NCBI GenBank assembly: GCA_013335425.1
Contig: JAAXVQ010000033.1
Location: 1 to 5,817 of the forward strand
DNA: 5,817 nucleotides
Direction: 5' to 3'
Origin: Candidatus Firestoneibacteriota bacterium
GTDB lineage: Bacteria > Oederibacteriota > JAAXVQ01
Part shown: one piece after another, positions 1 through 5,343 of the stretch
How the letters are laid out: every line of letters starts with the position of its first letter
Numbering within the stretch: position 1 is the stretch's first letter
Position numbers and translations under genes: made by a program
The notes under the pieces: generated by a model
Database searches by the model: none
What the model was told of the DNA's origin: nothing
The model's input: only the letters and a program-made list of their open reading frames with translations

Positions 1-1
1 G

Positions 2-208
2 GAAAAGCAATTGGGGCAACCTTACCGCACGGGATTGGATTCCGGGGATCCGACGGCCACTTACATGTATTACCGCTTGGGACTCTTCACGGATGCGGTC
101 ACCAAAGATTTGACCATCCGTTTTGATGGACGCGGATTGGTTAAATCGTACACCTATAACACCAACGGGCAGGCTGCTGCCGAGAAAATCGACTACAATG
201 CCCGCTGA
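2..208 (+). CDS. BamE/SmpA-OmlA-like protein, 3' end only
   Basis: This is the C-terminal 68 residues of a gene whose start lies upstream of the window. The frame is open from base 2 and ends at TGA 206-208. The visible part contains 'LGQPYRTG', then a Tyr-rich strand ('YMYYRLG'), then 'LTIRFDGRGLVKSYTYN'. That order (an LG-P turn, an aromatic beta strand, then 'FD-G-V-Y-Y') is the pattern of the small BamE/SmpA-OmlA fold, whose best-known member is an outer-membrane lipoprotein of the beta-barrel assembly machine. The signal peptide and lipobox, if any, lie outside the window, so the cellular location is inferred. The end overlaps the next gene by 11 nt, which suggests one transcript and coupled translation. 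Many bacteria have BamE-fold lipoproteins unrelated to the Bam complex, so this is a fold call and not a claim of bamE orthology. Confidence 0.6.
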   Translation, partial: EKQLGQPYRTGLDSGDPTATYMYYRLGLFTDAVTKDLTIRFDGRGLVKSYTYNTNGQAAAEKIDYNAR

Positions 209-1433
209 TCTTTCGGGCTCGATTCCACATACCCTGGCCGCGCGCTATTTAACCGGATACCACACGCCGGTTTTTTCCGACCAGTGGGGACTCTGGAAAA
301 ACGATTTTAATAATCCCGGTACCGATTCAGGCCACAATCCGGATCAGACCCTGCCCAACGGAGAGGCGGACATCGCCTCGGTCAGTATGCCCGTTATCGG
401 CCCGTACGACTCGGGTGATCCGGACCTCTGTGAGTATCATATCCTGCTGGCTAAAGCCGCGGGCATTGAGGCGTTCACCCTGGACTGGTTTGGTCCTCAC
501 CTGGGAGATGCCTACCCGGCGTTGGAAGCCAATGCGCGCGTGCTTCTGCAACAAGCCGAAAAATTAGATTTTAAGCTGTGCCTGAGTTTCAACGATCATG
601 CTTTTTTTCCGCCCATGCGGCCGGTCATTAAAAATCGTCCCGATGCCGTGTCCGCCGCGCGTGAAGCGTTGATTTACGCACAACGGCATTATTTTTCCTC
701 GCGTGCGTATTTACGCCTGGGAGGCGCTCCGGTGCTTACCACGGTGAACCCGGGCTGCGTTGGGACCGCGTGGGACTCACCTTTTTTCACGCCGGAAGAA
801 TGGCACGAACTTCTCGCCGGTTTGCGCGAACCTGTTTGCCTGATCCAAAACTACCATGCCGGTGCATCAGAGCCGGATTTTTCCAACTGGAACAGCGTCT
901 ACCCGGCACCTGCGGTTTTGCTGGATGAAACGGGAAGCATCGATGCCTTTTGGACCCAAAGCCGTCGGGCGTTGGAAACCAAGCCCTATGCATTTATATC
1001 CGGTTTGGTGATCTCGGGGTGCGACAACCGGGGAAGCGGCGCTTCACCCGTGCGGGTCTATTCCCGGGGTTACGGAGCCCGGTATCCGGCCACCTGGGAA
1101 GCCAACCTGGCCCAAGGGGCGCGTTTCATTCAAATTGCAACTTGGAACGACCATTTACAGGGTTCGGGCATTGAACCCGTCAAGGAATTGGTGCTGCATA
1201 AAAATGCAGCCGTTCCTGGGTGGGGCTACCGGGAACTAATCGCCACGCGTGAATATGCCGCCCGTTTTACGGGTAAAAATCTTTGGCCTTTGCCTTCGCT
1301 TTTCCTGCCGGAGCGCCTATACCGCCTGCGTAAAAGCGGCGCTCCCGCCCTGCGCGCCGACCGCATACGTCTCTACCTGCTGGAGAATGATTTGGACGGT
1401 GCGACCCTGGGTTTGGAGCAAGCCGGGGTCTGA
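198..1433 (+). CDS. Glycoside hydrolase family 71/99-like protein
   Basis: This 411-residue protein looks like a (beta/alpha)8-barrel glycosidase of the GH71/GH99-like group; GH71 members are alpha-1,3-glucanases and GH99 members endo-alpha-mannosidases. Visible hallmarks are 'YLTGYHTPVF' (17-26), 'VIGPYDSGDP' (66-75), 'AGIEAFTLDWFG' (88-99) and 'ATWNDHLQGSGIEP' (314-327). The last matches the strand that carries the catalytic acids in these families. There the GH71 form is WNDYGE and the GH99 form EWHE; here Asp318 is kept but the second acid appears to be Gln321. ATG 198 was chosen because it sits 11 nt inside the upstream stop and the family-like sequence begins soon after; the ATG at 126 would overlap that gene by 83 nt. 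The Shine-Dalgarno signal is poor, so coupling is likely. No signal peptide is visible, so it may act in the cytoplasm. Substrate cannot be deduced. Confidence 0.82.
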   Translation: MPADLSGSIPHTLAARYLTGYHTPVFSDQWGLWKNDFNNPGTDSGHNPDQTLPNGEADIASVSMPVIGPYDSGDPDLCEYHILLAKAAGIEAFTLDWFGPHLGDAYPALEANARVLLQQAEKLDFKLCLSFNDHAFFPPMRPVIKNRPDAVSAAREALIYAQRHYFSSRAYLRLGGAPVLTTVNPGCVGTAWDSPFFTPEEWHELLAGLREPVCLIQNYHAGASEPDFSNWNSVYPAPAVLLDETGSIDAFWTQSRRALETKPYAFISGLVISGCDNRGSGASPVRVYSRGYGARYPATWEANLAQGARFIQIATWNDHLQGSGIEPVKELVLHKNAAVPGWGYRELIATREYAARFTGKNLWPLPSLFLPERLYRLRKSGAPALRADRIRLYLLENDLDGATLGLEQAGV

Positions 1434-3037
1434 TGAAAACTTCCACACGATTATGGTCCCGAAGTCTGCTGGGTTTGATGCTGCTGTCAGCGAGCACTTG
1501 GGCGCAAGCGGCCGCTTGGGAAAAGGTCGTTCTGGTTTTGCCGCTCAAACCCGCGGATCAGGAATCACAATCCGCTGCCTGGTTCAGCTGGGCTTTCCGT
1601 GATGCCTTAGCCCAAGCTTTCCTCGCCTTCAACAGCGTGGGGTTCCTCAAAGACGATGAACTGACCGCGCTTTCCCAAGAGTACAAACTCAAACTCAAGC
1701 AGGATGCGGAACCCGGCCAACTCGAGAAAATTTCAGATGACAAAGAAGTCGCCATTATTTCCGGTTCCTTCAGCCGGCATCAGGGCAAAATCACGATTCG
1801 CGGCCAGGTCATTCCGGGACGCTCCGAGGACGCGCGCCCCTTCACGGTCACCGGCAACGATTCCCAACTGCGCCTCCTCTTTGGGAAAGTCCTTAAAGAA
1901 ACTACCGAACTGTTGGATCTTAAGCCCAACGAAAATGGCGAGGAACTCAACTTTGTGCCCGGCACCGATTCCTGGCCCGCGTTGGAAACTTATACCCAGG
2001 CTCTGGATCTTAGACGCAACCCGGGAACCGGGGACGAGGCCGCCAACCGCACGGCACAAATCACGCTCCTGGATAAAGCCCTGACGTTGGATCCGGCGTT
2101 TGTTTCAGCCGCAGCCCAGCGCCTCAGCTTGCGCTTGACGCATCCCGGTTCGGATGCAAATGCACGGAAGCAATTCTTGGCAGCCGCCCAAAAACAAACG
2201 GAAGCGGCCTTGCGGTCGGAACCCGCCAACCCCTATTTGGAAAGCGCCCGCTTGGAATTGCTGTTGTTGCAGCAAAAATATGTCGACGCCATCGCCTTGG
2301 GGACCGTCTGCGTAAAAACGCATGCGTCGTATTATCGCAACTACTTATTGTTGGGGCGCGCTTATCAGGGAGCCGGTCGGGGAAATGAAGCGGAAAAAAT
2401 TCTGATGAAAGCTTTGGAGCAACAGGGTACGGCGCTGCAAAAAAAAACGTTTAACCTGGAGTTGGGGCTGCTGCTTTTAAATCATAAGGACAACCTTTCG
2501 GAAAAATTTCTCGCCGAAGTCATCCGCCTGGAACCGAAAAACGGAGCCTTGCATTATTGGCGCGGTCTGGCGCTTTTCAACCTCGGCCGATTTCTTGATG
2601 TCATGGACGAAATTCAGGCCGCCGAAACCCTCCATAAAACCAATGACCTAAAACTGCTCAAAGCCAAAACCACGCTGGCTTTGGGCAATGAATACTATAA
2701 AACCAACGATCTGAACCGAGCCTATACCTTCACGACCATGGCCGCCAAAATCCGGCCGCGGCATTTCGAGACCAGTTTGCTGCTTGCAGGAATCCTGCGG
2801 AAGAAAGGTTATCCCGAGGAAGCGCGGAAACAACTGGACGCAACCCGTCAGATTATCGACAATCAACGGGCGCGCGACCACTTTCTGGTGGGCACCGAAT
2901 ACGTCGCCCAGGGTTATAAGGAAGAAGGCGCGCAAGAATATGTTGCGTATCTAAAGCTCAATCCCCAGGCGGCGGAACGAACCCAATTGATTCAATATAT
3001 CCGCAAACTTCGCGGCGGTACGGACGGAGACGAATAA
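1433..3037 (+). CDS. Exported TPR-repeat protein with N-terminal alpha/beta domain
   Basis: This 534-residue protein begins with a clear Sec signal peptide: basic residues, then 'LLGLMLLSASTWAQA', with cleavage near residues 26-28. Residues about 29-170 form an alpha/beta domain: 'KVVLVLPL', a helix, then 'VAIISGSFSRHQGKITIRGQVI'. That layout recalls the N-terminal domain of TolB and of FlgO/CsgG-like proteins, but the resemblance is by eye. From about residue 190 to the end it is helical with TPR-style pairs, such as 'YLLLGRAYQGAGRGNEAEKI' (about 303-322), 'ALHYWRGLALFNLGRF' (about 371-386) and 'ETSLLLAGILRKKGYPEEAR' (about 446-465). TPR arrays normally act as protein-binding scaffolds, here most likely in the periplasm or on the envelope. 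The start ATG overlaps the preceding TGA by 1 nt (TGATG) with only a weak Shine-Dalgarno, so it probably depends on translational coupling. No enzymatic motif is visible. Confidence 0.85.
   Translation: MKTSTRLWSRSLLGLMLLSASTWAQAAAWEKVVLVLPLKPADQESQSAAWFSWAFRDALAQAFLAFNSVGFLKDDELTALSQEYKLKLKQDAEPGQLEKISDDKEVAIISGSFSRHQGKITIRGQVIPGRSEDARPFTVTGNDSQLRLLFGKVLKETTELLDLKPNENGEELNFVPGTDSWPALETYTQALDLRRNPGTGDEAANRTAQITLLDKALTLDPAFVSAAAQRLSLRLTHPGSDANARKQFLAAAQKQTEAALRSEPANPYLESARLELLLLQQKYVDAIALGTVCVKTHASYYRNYLLLGRAYQGAGRGNEAEKILMKALEQQGTALQKKTFNLELGLLLLNHKDNLSEKFLAEVIRLEPKNGALHYWRGLALFNLGRFLDVMDEIQAAETLHKTNDLKLLKAKTTLALGNEYYKTNDLNRAYTFTTMAAKIRPRHFETSLLLAGILRKKGYPEEARKQLDATRQIIDNQRARDHFLVGTEYVAQGYKEEGAQEYVAYLKLNPQAAERTQLIQYIRKLRGGTDGDE
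2439..2447 (+). repeat. A9 homopolymer inside the TPR gene
   Basis: Nine consecutive A residues cover the codons for Gln336-Lys337-Lys338-Thr339. The reading frame places a perfect A_AAA_AAA slippery heptamer in phase. A -1 shift meets TAA at 2452-2454, and a +1 shift meets a stop a few codons later. The tract could be a slippage or indel-prone site, but it may equally be ordinary Lys codon use. Confidence 0.5.
3026..3029 (+). promoter_or_regulatory. Ribosome binding site for the gene at 3037
   Basis: GGAG lies 7 nt before ATG 3037, inside the last codons of the TPR gene. It supports this start even though the ATG shares its first base with the upstream TAA. Confidence 0.6.
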
Positions 3038-3759
3038 TGCGGAGCCGGCGGGCAATATCCGCAGCTTTGCTGGGTCTGACCTGCCTGGTTCAGCCTGCCT
3101 GGGCCAAAACTGAAAAGCCGACAGCCGTAGCTGAAGAGTTTTTCCGCCTGCTGGCCGCCAAAGACTATGCGCAAGCCGCTGAACTTCTTTCCAGCGCCGA
3201 TCAAGCGGCCGTTGCCGGCTTGAAGTCCCAAATGGGCAGCAAGGGTAAAAATGTCAATTTGGAAAAACTTCTGGCAGATAGTTTTTACCTGATGCAATCT
3301 GCGGATGCCAATACGGGCATGACCCGAAAAAACGATGCAGAAACCATCATGCCTCAGCGCATTGCTTATTTTGTACCGGGTCAACACTATATCGTCAGGA
3401 ATTTCGCCATGGTTTTCACGCGGGAAACCTATGAATTGGCACACAACAATACAGGTCCGGTCCGCGATGATCCCCGTAAACTTTGGGTGGACCCCACCAA
3501 CGTGCTTTCCAAAGTCCGAGACGAAGCCTATTTTAAGCAATGGTGGGTCTGGGAGGGGGACCGGCTTACCATGCCCGGCTTGATTTGGATGATCAAGGAA
3601 AAAAACTATTGGAAAATAGACTTATTCAGCGGAAGCGTACCACGCCGTGCTTTTGATGGGGATTTGCGCCTATATTTCGGTCGGGAAATTTTCGAAAATG
3701 AAAAGGGGAAAAAGCCGGCTCCGGGACCTAAAAACAATCCTCCTGCCAAGCGTCCTTAG
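3037..3759 (+). CDS. Exported protein of unknown function, possibly NTF2-like
   Basis: I do not recognise a named family. The 240-residue protein starts with a basic 'MRSRR', a hydrophobic stretch and a cleavage site 'AWA|K' near residue 23, so it should be exported. Cys16 is not in a good lipobox because Thr precedes it. The mature start, 'AVAEEFFRLLAAKDYAQAAELL', is the usual opening helix of NTF2-like/DUF4878-type proteins ('a domain that fills and empties with use'). Near the C terminus, 'KNYWKIDLFSG' matches the typical 'W-K-I-D' strand of that fold. The middle, with aromatic 'QWWVWEGD', is longer than a simple NTF2 domain. The tail (about 223-240) is rich in Lys, Pro and Gly and probably disordered. 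Its ATG overlaps the TPR stop by 1 nt behind a good Shine-Dalgarno. A role as a partner of the TPR protein is inferred from this position only. Confidence 0.75.
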   Translation: MRSRRAISAALLGLTCLVQPAWAKTEKPTAVAEEFFRLLAAKDYAQAAELLSSADQAAVAGLKSQMGSKGKNVNLEKLLADSFYLMQSADANTGMTRKNDAETIMPQRIAYFVPGQHYIVRNFAMVFTRETYELAHNNTGPVRDDPRKLWVDPTNVLSKVRDEAYFKQWWVWEGDRLTMPGLIWMIKEKNYWKIDLFSGSVPRRAFDGDLRLYFGREIFENEKGKKPAPGPKNNPPAKRP

Positions 3760-4592
3760 TTTTTCTTGCCCACCCCGCCTTTTTGTTGTATAACCAGCAT
3801 AATTACCCCCTGGGGCGAAAGGCATTCCAATTCGCCTTGCAGCCAGTAATTCAAGACCGCTCCGGCCGAAATTTTTCCTGCGGCGGCTTCGGCACCCGTA
3901 TGGCCGACGGGACGACAGGGCACAAAAATGCGTCTTGTCTGCCCTGCAGCAATCGATAATTTTCGGGGACGAAATTCCCAAACGTAGGGAAGCGTATCGA
4001 ATTCGCCTTGCCCCTGCAACCGGCGCACTTCGATGGGAAAAACATTGGGGTTGAAAATCTCGACGCCGAATTCCGGTTTTTTTCCGTCGCGGCTGGTGTT
4101 GAGACCGGACAAACGCGAAGCGGGCACTTGCGGAAGCAGCAATTGGCCTTCGGCGTCGAACAAGATCGGGGCAGTGTCCCAACTGTTGTTTGAAAATGCC
4201 TGCCCGGTAAACCTGTACGCGTAACCCCCGTTTTTGTCCGGAGCCGGAAGCACAGCCCGGATGGTTTGCGATTTTAATACCACCGGAATTTCGACGGATT
4301 GCAGTTGATGATTTCGGATCAAAGGCAGGTTTGTCAACGAACCGACCGCAACCACGTTGCGGTCCAGGCGAAAACGATAATCGATTTTCGCCAATTGCAG
4401 AGTAAGGGGATTGGGGTTATTGAACTCCAAAACCGCGAGCAAACGAATTTCTTCGGAAGTGGTTTGCACAATTTTAATGCTTTGAACCACCGCCTCTGGA
4501 TGGGTCATGACATTTCCAAAATTGGCACAACCGCAGAGCAATAAGGAGAGGGCCGCCAAGGTAGTTTTTTTAAAGGTCGAGGCAGAATTCAA
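3756..4592 (-). CDS. Lipoprotein with two LEA14/WHy-type domains
   Basis: From the TTG at 4592 this is a 278-residue protein. Its short basic n-region (Lys8-Lys9), hydrophobic core and 'LLCGC' lipobox (lipidated Cys22) make a textbook lipoprotein signal. The first domain, about 35-157, contains 'VLEFNNPNPLTLQLAKIDYRF' (54-74) and 'AVGSLTNLPLI' (82-92). These are the signature strands of LEA type 2 / water-stress-and-hypersensitive-response (WHy) domains. A second, more divergent copy, about 173-267, shows 'VEIFNPNVFPIEV' (177-189), the same N-P-N turn and following strand. LEA14-like domains are immunoglobulin-like beta sandwiches linked to desiccation or stress tolerance in plants; the bacterial role is largely unknown. 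TTG was preferred because GAGGAG lies 6 nt before it and the resulting signal peptide is ideal. ATG 4625 would add 11 residues including two Glu, and TTG 4640 sixteen. It is probably anchored in the outer or inner membrane facing the periplasm. Confidence 0.85.
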   Translation of the reverse strand: MNSASTFKKTTLAALSLLLCGCANFGNVMTHPEAVVQSIKIVQTTSEEIRLLAVLEFNNPNPLTLQLAKIDYRFRLDRNVVAVGSLTNLPLIRNHQLQSVEIPVVLKSQTIRAVLPAPDKNGGYAYRFTGQAFSNNSWDTAPILFDAEGQLLLPQVPASRLSGLNTSRDGKKPEFGVEIFNPNVFPIEVRRLQGQGEFDTLPYVWEFRPRKLSIAAGQTRRIFVPCRPVGHTGAEAAAGKISAGAVLNYWLQGELECLSPQGVIMLVIQQKGGVGKKN

Positions 4593-4722
4593 GCCGGGCT
4601 CCTCTTTTAAGGACAACTGAAACATGGCTCTTTTTAACAAATCCGCTACTCAGATGCAAGTGTTTCATAAGAAAAATAGTACTGCCCGTCCGAACCAAAC
4701 TGAACCTTTGGGGTCCATAAGC
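4593..4722. promoter_or_regulatory. Divergent intergenic region, lipoprotein gene / sigma factor gene
   Basis: This 130-nt gap between the two chosen starts is the only non-coding stretch and should hold promoters for both directions. No convincing -35/-10 pair stands out. On the minus strand, TACTAT with TTCAGT 17 nt upstream is a poor housekeeping match. On the plus strand, GAACC occurs twice (4692-4696 and 4702-4706), ten bases apart. The palindrome CATG at 4623-4626 provides in-frame ATG codons on both strands, so the gap could be coding if those upstream starts are used. Confidence 0.4.
4599..4604 (-). promoter_or_regulatory. Strong Shine-Dalgarno deciding a TTG start
   Basis: On the minus strand GAGGAG is followed by a 6-nt spacer and TTG 4592-4590. 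This is the best ribosome binding site in the window and favours TTG over the upstream in-frame ATG at 4625-4623, which has AAAGAG too close (2 nt). Confidence 0.65.
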
Positions 4723-5343
4723 ATGAGTAAAGGTGAAATTCACGAAAAAGAAACGCTTTTGATTCAACGGGCGCAAAAAGGCGATATGGAAGCTTTTGAG
4801 GATTTAACCCGCGCCCATGGGTCTTATGTATTCAATCTGGCATATTATCTAACCGGCGGCAATCATGCTGATGCTGACGATTTGGCCCAAACCACCTTTA
4901 TTCGTTCCTTCAAGGCCATTAAACGGTTCGAAGGACGTTCGGAGTTCCGTACTTGGCTGCATCGCATTACGGTTAATTTATGGAAAAACATGGTACGCAG
5001 CCAAGTACGTCGGAAGTATTTTCAACACCGGTCATTGAATGAACCTCCTCAGGAGGGTATGCGGGGTTTGGAGCAGGAAATTATGGAACCGAGCCCCGAT
5101 GCGGCGGAACAAGTGGCGCAAAACGAGTTGAAAAAAATCATTCAAACCGCCATAACCCAACTACCTCCCGACGAACGTGAAGTTACGGTTTTGCGTGATG
5201 TGGAAGGGTATGCCTACGAAGAAATCGCCAAACTTTGCAAAATTCCCTTGGGAACCGTGAAATCGCGGTTGGCCAGGGCACGTCGGCTTCTGCGAGAAGC
5301 CCTTGAACCTACGTTGGGGAGAACGGGAAATGAATTGCGCTAA
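4723..5343 (+). CDS. RNA polymerase sigma factor, ECF subfamily
   Basis: This 206-residue protein has both domains of an ECF sigma factor and no others. Sigma region 2 spans about 26-94, with 'DADDLAQTTFIRSFKAIKRF' (50-69) for core binding and 'FRTWLHRITVNLWKN' (75-89) for -10 recognition and melting. A charged linker follows (about 97-133). Region 4, about 136-192, contains 'LPPDEREVTVLRDVEGYAYE' (147-166) and the helix-turn-helix 'IPLGTVKSRLARARRLL' (174-190), which reads the -35 element. Length is normal for the family. ATG 4723 was chosen because the family alignment starts a few residues later and GGGGT lies about 8 nt upstream. ATG 4624, with AAGGA 10 nt upstream, would add 33 residues without family features. 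The gene overlaps the anti-sigma gene by 14 nt, so the partners are made together. Like most ECF factors it may activate its own promoter; target genes are unknown. Confidence 0.93.
   Translation: MSKGEIHEKETLLIQRAQKGDMEAFEDLTRAHGSYVFNLAYYLTGGNHADADDLAQTTFIRSFKAIKRFEGRSEFRTWLHRITVNLWKNMVRSQVRRKYFQHRSLNEPPQEGMRGLEQEIMEPSPDAAEQVAQNELKKIIQTAITQLPPDEREVTVLRDVEGYAYEEIAKLCKIPLGTVKSRLARARRLLREALEPTLGRTGNELR
5316..5321 (+). promoter_or_regulatory. Ribosome binding site for the anti-sigma gene
   Basis: GGGGAG lies 8 nt before ATG 5330, within the last codons of the sigma factor gene. It supports the overlapping start of the downstream gene. Confidence 0.65.

Noticed and set aside
123..197. Upstream extension of the GH71/99-like gene to TTG 123 or ATG 126
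   Set aside because: It would overlap the BamE-like gene by more than 80 nt and adds no signal peptide or family sequence.
2992..3540. 182-codon open frame on the minus strand
   Set aside because: It is antisense to the TPR gene end and the 240-aa exported protein, which has a clear signal peptide and ribosome binding site; the antisense product shows no recognisable motif.
3814..3836. GGCGAA / TTCGCC inverted repeat with an 11-nt loop near the convergent junction
   Set aside because: It lies inside the lipoprotein coding region, the stem is only 6 bp, and no T-run follows on either strand, so it is not a credible terminator.
3829..4012. 12-base direct repeat AATTCGCCTTGC at 3829-3840 and 4001-4012
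   Set aside because: Both copies encode Gln-Gly-Glu in the same reading frame of the lipoprotein; codon choice explains them and no mobile or regulatory structure is associated.
3670..4182. 170-codon minus-strand open frame overlapping the lipoprotein gene
   Set aside because: It is an alternative frame of the LEA-domain gene, rich in Arg and low in family-like sequence, as expected for a shadow frame.
4593..4722. Housekeeping promoter TTCAGT-17-TACTAT on the minus strand
   Set aside because: Only 3 of 6 and 4 of 6 bases match consensus, which is expected by chance in a gap of this size, so it is not listed as a separate promoter.
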